A DNA stretch of 64,000 nucleotides. Origin: Amaranthus tricolor (taxonomy: Eukaryota > Streptophyta > Magnoliopsida > Caryophyllales > Amaranthaceae). Both the position numbers and the translations under genes were made by a program. The stretch spans positions 1,141,001-1,205,000 of the forward strand of contig NC_080051.1 in NCBI RefSeq assembly GCF_026212465.1. The letters are read 5' to 3'. Under the pieces are notes generated by a model, which saw only the letters and a list, made by a program, of their open reading frames with translations, was not told the origin of the DNA and ran no database searches. Shown in pieces: positions 1 to 13,881 of the stretch (positions are counted from its first letter, which is position 1; each line of letters starts with the position of its first letter).

Positions 1-1216
1 AATGATCAATGACGAATGAACGATGAAGAATGAACAAGGATCAATGATCAATGAAGAATGAACGATGAAGAATGAACAAGTAACAATGATCAATGAAGAA
101 TGAACGATGAAGAATGAACAAGGATTAATGGTCAATGACGAATGAACGATGAAGAATGAACAAGGATCAATGCTCAATGAAGAATGAACGATGAAGAATG
201 AACAAGGATCAATGATCAATGAAGAATGAACGATGAAGAATGAACAAGGATTAATGGTCAATGACGAATGAACGATGAAGAATGAACAAGGATCAATGAT
301 CAATGAAGAATGAACGATGAAGAATGAACAAGGATCAATGATCAATGAAGAATGAACGATGAAGAATGAACAAGGATCAATTCTCAATGAAGAATGAACG
401 ATGAAGAATGAACAAGGAACAATGATCAATGAAGAATGAACTATGAAGAATGAACAAGGATTAAAGGTCAATGATGAATGAACGATGAAGAATGAACAAG
501 GATCAATCATCAATGAAGAATGAACGATGAAGAATGAACAAGGATCAATGATCAATGAAGAATGAACTACGAAGAATGAACAAGGATTAATGGTCAATGA
601 CGAATGAACGATTAAGAATGAAAAAGGATCAATGATCAATGACGAATGAACGATGAAGAATGAACAAGGATCAATGATCAATGAAGAATGAACGATGAAG
701 AATGAACAAGGAGTAATGGTCAATGACGAATGAACGATGAAGAATGAACAAGGATCAATTCTCAATGAAGAATGAACGATGAAGAATGAACAAGGATCAA
801 TTCTCAATGAAGAATGAACGATGAAGAATGAACAAGGAACAATGATCAATGAAGAATGAACGATGAAGAATGAACAAGGATTAATGGTCAATGACGAATG
901 AACGATGAAGAATGAACAAGGATCAATGATCAATGAAGAATGAACGATGAAAAATGAACAAGGATCAATGATCAAAGAAGAATGAACGATGAAGAATGAA
1001 CAAGGATTAATGGTCAGTGACGAATGAACGATGAAGAATGAACAAGGATCAATGATCAATGAAGAATGAACGATGAAGAATGAACAAGGATTAATGGTCA
1101 ATGACGAATGAACGATGAAGAATGAACAAGGATCAATGATCAATGACGAATGAACGATGAAGAATGAACAAGGATCAATGATCAATGACGAATGAACGAT
1201 GAAGAATGAACAAGGA

Positions 1217-2504
1217 TCAATGATCAATGAAGAATGAACAAGGATCAATGATCAAAGAAGAATGAACGATGAAGAATGAACAAGGAACAATGATCAATGA
1301 AGAATGAACGATGAAGAATGAACAAGGATTAATGGTCAATGACGAATGAACGATGAAGAATGAACAAGGATCAATGATCAATGAAGAATGAACGATGAAG
1401 AATGAACAAGGATCAATGATCAATGAAGAATGAACGACGAAGAATGAACAAGGATTAATGGTCAATGACGAATGAACGATGAAGAATGAACAAGGATCAA
1501 TGATCAATGACGAATGAACGATGAAGAATGAACAAGGATCAATGATCAATGAAGAATGAACGATGAAGAATGAACAAGGAGTAATGGTCAATGACGAATG
1601 AACGATGAAGAATGAACAAGGATCATTGATCAATAAGTAATGAACGATGAAGAATGAACAAGGATCAATGATTAATGAAGAATGAACAAGGATCAATGAT
1701 CAAAGAACAATGAACGATGAAGAATGAACAAGGATCAATGATCAATGAAGAATGAACGATGAAGAATGAACAAGGAATAATGGTCAATGACGAATGAACG
1801 ATGAAGAATGAACAAGGATCAATGATCAATGACGAATGAACGATGAAGAATGAACAAGGATCAATGATCAATGAAGAATGAACAAGGATCAATGATCAAA
1901 GAAGAATGAACGATGAAGAATGAACAAGGAACAATGATCAATGAAGAATGAACGATGAAGAATGAACAAGGATTAATGGTCAATGACGAATGAACGATGA
2001 AGAATGAACAAGGATCAATGATCAATGAAGAATGAACGATGAAGAATGAACAAGGATCAATGATCAATGAAGAATGAACGACGAAGAATGAACAAGGATT
2101 AATGGTCAATGACGAATGAACGATGAAGAATGAACAAGGATCAATGATCAATGACGAATGAACGATGAAGAATGAACAAGGATCAATGATCAATGAAGAA
2201 TGAACGATGAAGAATGAACAAGGAGTAATGGTCAATGACGAATGAACGATGAAGAATGAACAAGGATCATTGATCAATGAGTAATGAACGATGAAGAATG
2301 AACAAGGATCAATGATTAATGAAGAATGAACAAGGATCAATGATCAAAGAAGAATGAACGATGAAGAATGAACAAGGATCAATGATCAATGAAGAATGAA
2401 CGATGAAGAATGAACAAGGAATAATGGTCAATGACGAATGAACGATGAAGAATGAACAAGGATCAATGATCAATGACGAATGAACGATGAAGAATGAACA
2501 AGGA
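1217..2504 (+). repeat. Two tandem 644-bp higher-order satellite copies
   Basis: Short 28-bp units near 1217, 1665, 1861, 2309 and 2505 are spaced 448, 196, 448 and 196 bp apart. The 448+196 pattern therefore repeats as 644 bp (1217-1860 and 1861-2504). 644 bp equals 14 full monomers plus two 28-bp units. Substitution patterns within the two copies match almost throughout. Confidence 0.85.
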
Positions 2505-5500
2505 TCAATGATCAATGAAGAATGAACAAGGATCAATGATCAAAGAAGAATGAACGATGAAGAATGAACAAGGAACAATGATCAATGAAGAATGAACGAT
2601 GAAGAATGAACAAGGATTAATGGTCAATGACGAATGAACAATGAAGAATGAACAAGGATCAATGATCAATGACGAATGAAGGATGAAGAATGAACAAGGA
2701 TCAATGATCAATGACGAATGAACGATGAAGAATGAACAAGGATCAATGATCAATGAAGAATGAACAAGGATCAATGATCAAAGAAGAATGAACGATGAAG
2801 AAAGAACAAGGTTCAATGATCAATGAAGAATGAACGATGAAGAATGAACAAGGATTAATGGTCAATGACGAATGAACGATGAAGAATGAACAAGGATCAA
2901 TGATCAATGAAGAATGAACGATGAAGAATGAACAAGGATTAATGGTCAATGACGAATGAATGATGAAGAATGAACAAGGATCAATGATCAATGAAGAATG
3001 AACGATGAAGAATGAACAAGGATCAATGATAAATGAAGAATGAACGATGAAGAATGAATAAGGATCAATGATCAATGACGAATGAATGATGAAGAATGAA
3101 CAAGGATCAATGATCAATGAAGAATGAAAGATGAAGAATGAACAAGGAGTAATGGTCAATGACGAATGAACGATGAAGAATGAACAAGGATCAATGATCA
3201 ATGACGAATGAACGAAGAAGAATGAACAAGGATCAATGATCAATGAAGAATGAACGATGAAGAATGAACAAGGATCAATGATCAATGAAGAATGAACGAT
3301 GAAGAATGAACAAGGATTAATGGTCAATGACGAATGAACGATGAAGAATGAACAAGGATTAATGGTCAATGACGAATGAACGATGAAGAATGAACAAGGA
3401 TCAATGATCAATGAAGAATGAACGATGAAAAATGAACAAGGATCAATGATCAAAGAAGAATGAACGATGAAGAATGAACAAGGATTAATGGTCAGTGACG
3501 AATGAACGATGAAGAATGAACAAGGATCAATGATCAATGAAGAATGAACGATGAAGAATGAACAAGGATTAATGGTCAATGACGAATGAACGATGAAGAA
3601 TGAACAAGGATCAATGATCAATGACGAATGAACGATGAAGAATGAACAAGGATCAATGATCAATGACGAATGAACGATGAAGAATGAACAAGGATCAATG
3701 ATCAATGAAGAATGAACAAGGATCAATGATCAAAGAAGAATGAACAATGAAGAAAGAACAAGGAACAATGATCAATGAAGAATGAACGATGAAGAATGAA
3801 CAAGGATTAATGGTCAATGACGAATGAACGATGAAGAATGAACAAGGATCAATGATCAATGAAGAATGAACGATGAAGAATGAACAAGGATCAATGATCA
3901 ATGAAGAATGAACGATGAAGAATGAACAAGGAGTAATGGTCAATGACGAATGAACGATGAAGAATGAACAAGGATCATTGATCAATTAGTAATGAACGAT
4001 GAAGAATGAACAAGGATCAATGATTAATGAAGAATGAACAAGGATCAATGATCAAAGAAGAATGAACGATGAAGAATGAACAAGGATCAATGATCAATGA
4101 AGAATGAACGATGAAGAATGAACAAGGAATAATGGTCAATGACGAATGAACGATGAAGAATGAACAAGGATCAATGATCAATGATCAATGACGAATGAAC
4201 GATGAAGAATGAACAAGGATCAATGATCAATGAAGAATGAACGATGAAGAATGAACAAGGAGTAATGGTCAATGACGAATGAACGATGAAGAATGAACAA
4301 GGATCATTGATCAATGAGTAATGAACGATGAAGAATGAACAAGGATCAATGATTAATGAAGAATGAACAAGGATCAATGATCAAAGAAGAATGAACGATG
4401 AAGAATGAACAAGGATCAATGATCAATGAAGAATGAACGATGAAGAATGAACAAGGAATAATGGTCAATGACGAATGAACGATGAAGAATGAACAAGGAT
4501 CAATGATCAATGACGAATGAACGATGAAGAATGAACAAGGATCAATGATCAATGAAGAATGAACAAGGATCAATGATCAAAGAAGAATGAACGATGAAGA
4601 ATGAACAAGGAACAATGATCAATGAAGAATGAACGATGAAGAATGAACAAGGATTAATGGTCAATGACGAATGAACGATGAAGAATGAACAAGGATCAAT
4701 GATCAATGACGAATGAAGGATGAAGAATGAACAAGGATCAATGATCAATGACGAATGAACGATGAAGAATGAACAAGGATCAATGATCAATGAAGAATGA
4801 ACAAGGATCAATGATCAAAGAAGAATGAACGATGAAGAATGAACAAGGTTCAATGATCAATGAAGAATGAACGATGAAGAATGAACAAGGATTAATGGTC
4901 AATGACGAATGAACGATGAAGAATGAACAAGGATCAATGATCAATGAAGAATGAACGATGAAGAATGAACAAGGATTAATGGTCAATGACGAATGAATGA
5001 TGAAGAATGAACAAGGATCAATGATCAATGAAGAATGAACGATGAAGAATGAACAAGGATCAATGATAAATGAAGAATGAACGATGAAGAATGAATAAGG
5101 ATCAATGATCAATGACGAATGAACGATGAAGAATGAACAAGGATCAATGATCAATGAAGAATGAAAGATGAAGAATGAACAAGGAGTAATGGTCAATGAC
5201 GAATGAACGATGAAGAATGAACAAGGATCAATGATCAATGACGAATGAACGAAGAAGAATGAACAAGGATCAATGATCAATGAAGAATGAACGATGAAGA
5301 ATGAACAAGGATCAATGATCAATGAAGAATGAACGATGAAGAATGAACAAGGATTAATGGTCAATGACGAATGAACGATGAAGAATGAACAAGGATTAAT
5401 GGTCAATGACGAATGAACGATGAAGAATGAACAAGGATCAATGATCAATGAAGAATGAACGATGAAAAATGAACAAGGATCAATGATCAAAGAAGAATGA

Positions 5501-8500
5501 ACGATGAAGAATGAACAAGGATTAATGGTCAGTGACGAATGAACGATGAAGAATGAACAAGGATCAATGATCAATGAAGAATGAACGATGAAGAATGAAC
5601 AAGGATTAATGGTCAATGACGAATGAACGATGAAGAATGAACAAGGATCAATGATCAATGACGAATGAACGATGAAGAATGAACAAGGATCAATGATCAA
5701 TGACGAATGAACGATGAAGAATGAACAAGGATCAATGATCAATGAAGAATGAACAAGGATCAATGATCAAAGAAGAATGAACGATGAAGAAAGAACAAGG
5801 AACAATGATGAATGAAGAATGAACGATGAAGAATGAACAAGGATTAATGGTCAATGACGAATGAACGATGAAGAATGAACAAGGATCAATGATCAATGAA
5901 GAATGAACGATGAAGAATGAACAAGGATCAATGATCAATGAAGAATGAACGATGAAGAATGAACAAGGAGTAATGGTCAATGACGAATGAACGATGAAGA
6001 ATGAACAAGGATCATTGATCAATGAGTAATGAACGATGAAGAATGAACAAGGATCAATGATTAATGAAGAATGAACAAGGATCAATGATCAAAGAAGAAT
6101 GAACGATGAAGAATGAACAAGGATCAATGATCAATGAAGAATGAACGATGAAGAATGAACAAGGAATAATGGTCAATGACGAATGAACGATGAAGAATGA
6201 ACAAGGATCAATGATCAATGACGAATGAACGATGAAGAATGAACAAGGATCAATGATCAATGAAGAATGAACAAGGATCAATGATCAAAGAAGAATGAAC
6301 GATGAAGAATGAACAAGGAACAATGATCAATGAAGAATGAACGATGAAGAATGAACAAGGATTAATGGTCAATGACGAATGAACGATGAAGAATGAACAA
6401 GGATCAATGATCAATGACGAATGAAGGATGAAGAATGAACAAGGATCAATGATCAATGACGAATGAACGATGAAGAATGAACAAGGATCAATGATCAATG
6501 AAGAATGAACAAGGATCAATGATCAAAGAAGAATGAACGATGAAGAATGAACAAGGTTCAATGATCAATGAAGAATGAACGATGAAGAATGAACAAGGAT
6601 TAATGGTCAATGACGAATGAACGATGAAGAATGAACAAGGATCAATGATCAATGAAGAATGAACGATGAAGAATGAACAAGGATTAATGGTCAATGACGA
6701 ATGAATGATGAAGAATGAACAAGGATCAATGATCAATGAAGAATGAACGATGAAGAATGAACAAGGATCAATGATAAATGAAGAATGAACGATGAAGAAT
6801 GAATAAGGATCAATGATCAATGACGAATGAACGATGAAGAATGAACAAGGATCAATGATCAATGAAGAATGAAAGATGAAGAATGAACAAGGAGTAATGG
6901 TCAATGACGAATGAACGATGAAGAATGAACAAGGATCAATGATCAATGACGAATGAACGAAGAAGAATGAACAAGGATCAATGATCAATGAAGAATGAAC
7001 GATGAAGAATGAACAAGGATCAATGATCAATGAAGAATGAACGATGAAGAATGAACAAGGATTAATGGTCAATGACGAATGAACGATGAAGAATGAACAA
7101 GGATTAATGGTCAATGACGAATGAACGATGAAGAATGAACAAGGATCAATGATCAATGAAGAATGAACGATGAAAAATGAACAAGGATCAATGATCAAAG
7201 AAGAATGAACGATGAAGAATGAACAAGGATTAATGGTCAGTGACGAATGAACGATGAAGAATGAACAAGGATCAATGATCAATGAAGAATGAACGATGAA
7301 GAATGAACAAGGATTAATGGTCAATGACGAATGAACGATGAAGAATGAACAAGGATCAATGATCAATGACGAATGAACGATGAAGAATGAACAAGGATCA
7401 ATGATCAATGACGAATGAACGATGAAGAATGAACAAGGATCAATGATCAATGAAGAATGAACAAGGATCAATGATCAAAGAAGAATGAACGATGAAGAAA
7501 GAACAAGGAACAATGATCAATGAAGAATGAACGATGAAGAATGAACAAGGATTAATGGTCAATGACGAATGAACGATGAAGAATGAACAAGGATCAATGA
7601 TCAATGAAGAATGAACGATGAAGAATGAACAAGGATCAATGATCAATGAAGAATGAACGATGAAGAATGAACAAGGAGTAATGGTCAATGACGAATGAAC
7701 GATGAAGAATGAACAAGGATCATTGATCAATGAGTAATGAACGATGAAGAATGAACAAGGATCAATGATTAATGAAGAATGAACAAGGATCAATGATCAA
7801 AGAAGAATGAACGATGAAGAATGAACAAGGATCAATGATCAATGAAGAATGAACGATGAAGAATGAACAAGGAATAATGGTCAATGACGAATGAACGATG
7901 AAGAATGAACAAGGATCAATGATCAATGACGAATGAACGATGAAGAATGAACAAGGATCAATGATCAATGAAGAATGAACAAGGATCAATGATCAAAGAA
8001 GAATGAACGATGAAGAATGAACAAGGAACAATGATCAATGAAGAATGAACGATGAAGAATGAACAAGGATTAATGGTCAATGACGAATGAACGATGAAGA
8101 ATGAACAAGGATCAATGATCAATGACGAATGAAGGATGAAGAATGAACAAGGATCAATGATCAATGACGAATGAACGATGAAGAATGAACAAGGATCAAT
8201 GATCAATGAAGAATGAACAAGGATCAATGATCAAAGAAGAATGAACGATGAAGAATGAACAAGGTTCAATGATCAATGAAGAATGAACGATGAAGAATGA
8301 ACAAGGATTAATGGTCAATGACGAATGAACGATGAAGAATGAACAAGGATCAATGATCAATGAAGAATGAACGATGAAGAATGAACAAGGATTAATGGTC
8401 AATGACGAATGAATGATGAAGAATGAACAAGGATCAATGATCAATGAAGAATGAACGATGAAGAATGAACAAGGATCAATGATAAATGAAGAATGAACGA

Positions 8501-11345
8501 TGAAGAATGAATAAGGATCAATGATCAATGACGAATGAACGATGAAGAATGAACAAGGATCAATGATCAATGAAGAATGAAAGACGAAGAATGAACAAGG
8601 AGTAATGGTCAATGACGAATGAACGATGAAGAATGAACAAGGATCAATGATCAATGACGAATGAACGAAGAAGAATGAACAAGGATCAATGATCAATGAA
8701 GAATGAACGATGAAGAATGAACAAGGATCAATGATCAATGAAGAATGAACGATGAAGAATGAACAAGGATTAATGGTCAATGACGAATGAACGATGAAGA
8801 ATGAACAAGGATTAATGGTCAATGACGAATGAACGATGAAGAATGAACAAGGATCAATGATCAATGAAGAATGAACGATGAAAAATGAACAAGGATCAAT
8901 GATCAAAGAAGAATGAACGATGAAGAATGAACAAGGATTAATGGTCAGTGACGAATGAACGATGAAGAATGAACAAGGATCAATGATCAATGAAGAATGA
9001 ACGATGAAGAATGAACAAGGATTAATGGTCAATGACGAATGAACGATGAAGAATGAACAAGGATCAATGATCAATGACGAATGAACGATGAAGAATGAAC
9101 AAGGATCAATGATCAATGACGAATGAATGATGAAGAATGAACAAGGATCAATGATCAATGAAGAATGAACGATGAAGAATGAACAAGGATCAATGATAAA
9201 TGAAGAATGAACGATGAAGAATGAATAAGGATCAATGATCAATGACGAATGAACGATGAAGAATGAACAAGGATCAATGATCAATGAAGAATGAAAGATG
9301 AAGAATGAACAAGTAGTAATGGTCAATGACGAATGAACGATGAAGAATGAACAAGGATCAATGATCAATGACGAATGAACGAAGAAGAATGAACAAGGAT
9401 CAATGATCAATGAAGAATGAACAAGGATCAATGATCAAAGAAGAATGAACGATGAAGAATGAACAAGGTTCAATGATCAATGAAGAATGAAAGATGAAGA
9501 ATGAACAAGGATTAATGGTCAATGACGAATGAACGATGAAGAATGAACAAGGATCAATGATCAATGAAGAATGAACGATGAAGAATGAACAAGGATTAAT
9601 GGTCAATGACGAATGAATGATGAAGAATGAACAAGGATCAATGATCAATGAAGAATGAACGATGAAGAATGAACAAGGATCAATGATAAATGAAGAATGA
9701 ACGATGAAGAATGAATAAGGATCAATGATCAATGACGAATGAACGATGAAGAATGAACAAGGATCAATGATCAATGAAGAATGAAAGATGAAGAATGAAC
9801 AAGGAGTAATGGTCAATGACAAATGAACGATGAAGAATGAACAAGGATCAATGATCAATGACGAATGAACGAAGAAGAATGAACAAGGATCAATGATCAA
9901 TGAAGAATGAACGATGAAGAATGAACAAGGATCAATGATCAATGAAGAATGAACGATGAAGAATGAACAAGGATTAATGGTCAATGACGAATGAACGATG
10001 AAGAATGAACAAGGATTAATGGTCAATGACGAATGAACGATGAAGAATGAACAAGGATCAATGATCAATGAAGAATGAACGATGAAAAATGAACAAGGAT
10101 CAATGATCAAAGAAGAATGAACGATGAAGAATGAACAAGGATTAATGGTCAGTGACGAATGAACGATGAAGAATGAACAAGGATCAATGATCAATGAAGA
10201 ATGAACGATGAAGAATGAACAAGGATTAATGGTCAATGACGAATGAACGATTAAGAATGAACAAGGATCAATGATCAATGACGAATGAACGATGAAGAAT
10301 GAACAAGGATCAATGATCAATGATGAATGAACGATGAAGAATGAACAAGGATCAATGATAAATGAAGAATGAACGATGAAGAATGAATAAGGATCAATGA
10401 TCAATGACGAATGAACGATGAAGAATGAACAAGGATCAATGATCAATGAAGAATGAAAGATGAAGAATGAACAAGGAGTAATGGTCAATGACAAATGAAC
10501 GATGAAGAATGAACAAGGATCAATGATCAATGACGAATGAACGAAGAAGAATGAACAAGGATCAATGATCAATGAAGAATGAACGATGAAGAATGAACAA
10601 GGATCAATGATCAATGAAGAATGAACGATGAAGAATGAACAAGGATTAATGGTCAATGACGAATGAACGATGAAGAATGAACAAGGATTAATGGTCAATG
10701 ACGAATGAACGATGAAGAATGAACAAGGATCAATGATCAATGAAGAATGAACGATGAAAAATGAACAAGGATCAATGATCAAAGAAGAATGAACGATGAA
10801 GAATGAACAAGGATTAATGGTCAGTGACGAATGAACGATGAAGAATGAACAAGGATCAATGATCAATGAAGAATGAACGATGAAGAATGAACAAGGATTA
10901 ATGGTCAATGACGAATGAACGATGAAGAATGAACAAGGATCAATGATCAATGACGAATGAACGATGAAGAATGAACAAGGATCAATGATCAATGACGAAT
11001 GAACGATGAAGAATGAACAAGGATCAATGATCAATGAAGAATGAACAAGGATCAATGATCAAAGAAGAATGAACGATGAAGAATGAACAAGGAACAATGA
11101 TCAATGTAGAATGAACGACGAAGAATGAACAAGGATTAATGGTCAATGACGAATGAACGATGAAGAATGAACAAGGATCAATGATCAATGACGAATGAAC
11201 GATGAAGAATGAACAAGGATCAATGATCAATGAAGAATGAACGATGAAGAATGAACAAGGAGTAATGGTCAATGACGAATGAACGATGAAGAATGAACAA
11301 GGATCATTGATCAATGAGTAATGAACGATGAAGAATGAACAAGGA
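2309..11345 (+). repeat. 1708-bp higher-order repeat domain
   Basis: Short units repeat with spacings 196, 238, 952 and 322 bp, which sum to 1708 bp. Clean copies are 2309-4016, 4346-6053 and 6054-7761. The copy starting at 7762 is enlarged: its 952 interval is 1204, and the next such interval (9400-11023) is 1624 bp. These are gains of 252 and 672 bp, or 6 and 16 monomers. The stretch 4017-4345 is a rearranged piece containing a 49-bp unit with three GATCAAT heptamers near 4165. One 1708-bp copy is 38 full plus four 28-bp units. Copies are nearly identical by eye. Confidence 0.88.
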
Positions 11346-12031
11346 TCAATGATTAATGAAGAATGAACAAGGAACAATGATCAAAGAAGAATGAACGATG
11401 AAGAATGAACAAGGATCAATGATCAATGAAGAATGAACGATGAAGAATGAACAAGGAATAATGGTCAATGACGAATGAACGATGAAGAATGAACAAGGAT
11501 CAATGATCAATGACGAATGAACGATGAAGAATGAACAAGGATCAATGATCAATGAAGAATGAACAAGGATCAATGATCAAAGAAGAATGAACGATGAAGA
11601 ATGAACAAGGATCAATGATCAATGAAGAATGAACGATGAAGAATGAACAAGGATTAATGGTCTATGATGAATGAACGATGAAGAATGAACAAGGATCAAT
11701 GATCAATGAAGAATGAACGATGAAGAATGAACAAGGATTAATTGTCAATGACGAATGAATGATGAAGAATGAACAAGGATCAATGATCAATGACGAATGA
11801 ACGATGAAGAATGAACAAGGATCAATGATCAATGAAGAATGAACGATGAAGAATGAACAAGGATTAATGGTCAATGACGAATGAATGATGAAGAATGAAC
11901 AAGGATCAATGATCAATGACGAATGAACGATGAAGAATGAACAAGGATCAATGATCAATGACGAATGAACGATGAAGAATGAACAAGGATCAATGATCAA
12001 TGAAGAATGAACGATGAAGAATGAACAAGGA

Positions 12032-13881
12032 TCAATGATCAATGAAGAATGAACAAGGATCAATGATCAAAGAAGAATGAACGATGAAGAATGAACAAGG
12101 ATCAATGATCAATGAAGAATGAACGATGAAGAATGAACAAGGATTAATGGTCAATGATGAATGAACGATGAAGAATGAACAAGGATCAATGATCAATGAA
12201 GAATGAACGATGATGAATGAACAAGGATTAATGGTCAATGACGAATGAATGATGAAGAATGAACAAGGATCAATGATCAATGACGAATGAACGATGAAGA
12301 ATGAACAAGGATCAATGATCAATGACGAATGAACGATGAAGAATGAACAAGGATCAATGATCAATGAAGAATGAACGATGAAGAATGAACAAGGAGTAAT
12401 GGTCAATGACGAATGAACGATGAAGAATGAACAAGGATCAATGATCAATGACTAATGAACGATGAAGAATGAACAAGGATCAATGATTAATGAAGAATGA
12501 ACAAGGATCAATGATCAAAGAACAATTGTACGATGAAGAATGAACAAGGATCAATGATCAATGAAGAATGAACGATGAAGAATGAACAAGGAGTAATGGT
12601 CAATGACGAATGAACGATGAAGAATGAACAAGGATCAATGATCAATGACAAATGAACGATGAAGAATGAACAAGGATCAATGATCAATGAAGAATGAACA
12701 AGGATCAATGATCAAAGAAGAATGAACGATGAAGAATGAACAAGGATCAATGATCAATGAAGAATGAACGATGAAGAATGAACAAGGATTAATGGTCAAT
12801 GACGAATGAATGATGAAGAATGAACAAGGATCAATGATCAATGACGAATGAACGATGAAGAATGAACAAGGATCAATGATCAATGACGAATGAACGATGA
12901 AGAATGAACAAGGATCAATGATCAATGAAGAATGAACGATGAAGAATGAACAAGGATCAATGATCAATGAAGAATGAACAAGGATCAATGATCAAAGAAG
13001 AATGAACGATGAAGAATGAACAAGGATCAATGATCAATGAAGAATGAACGATGAAGAATGAACAAGGATTAATGGTCAATGATGAATGAACGATGAAGAA
13101 TGAACAAGGATCAATGATCAATGAAGAATGAACGATGATGAATGAACAAGGATTAATGGTCAATGACGAATGAATGATGAAGAATGAACAAGGATCAATG
13201 ATCAATGACGAATGAACGATGAAGAATGAACAAGGATCAATGATCAATGACGAATGAACGATGAAGAATGAACAAGGATCAATGATCAATGAAGAATGAA
13301 CGATGAAGAATGAACAAGGAGTAATGGTCAATGACGAATGAACGATGAAGAATGAACAAGGATCAATGATCAATGACTAATGAACGATGAAGAATGAACA
13401 AGGATCAATGATTAATGAAGAATGAACAAGGATCAATGATCAAAGAAGAATGAACGATGAAGAATGAACAAGGATCAATGATCAATGAAGAATGAACGAT
13501 GAAGAATGAACAAGGAGTAATGGTCAATGACGAATGAACGATGAAGAATGAACAAGGATCAATGATCAATGACAAATGAACGATGAAGAATGAACAAGGA
13601 TCAATGATCAATGAAGAATGAACAAGGATCAATGATCAAAGAAGAATGAACGATGAAGAATGAACAAGGATCAATGATCAATGAAGAATGAACGATGAAG
13701 AATGAACAAGGATTAATGGTCAATGACGAATGAACGATGAAGAATTAACAAGGATCAATGATCAATGACGAATGAAGGATGAAGAATGAACAAGGATCAA
13801 TGATCAATGACGAATGAACGAAGAAGAATGAACAAGGATCAATGATCAATGAAGAATGAACAAGGATCAATGATCAAAGAA
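12032..13881 (+). repeat. Tandem duplication of a ~925-bp satellite block
   Basis: Short-unit landmarks at 12032, 12480 and 12677 recur at 12957, 13405 and 13601, an offset of 924 to 925 bp. The one-base difference fits an altered segment with an extra base near 12522-12530 in the first copy. Diagnostic variants such as GATGATGAATG are present in both copies (near 12210 and 13137). Confidence 0.8.

Noticed and set aside
9400..11055. Long minus-strand ORFs in the satellite (up to 551 codons) encoding a 14-residue repeat (SSLIIDPCSFFIVH)
   Set aside because: The frame is open only because the 42-bp monomer has no stop in one phase. Frames end wherever a 28-bp unit shifts phase, neighbouring ORFs overlap by the same 32 bases, and there is no gene structure. 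The same holds for every such frame at 1217-22977 and 33800-63986.
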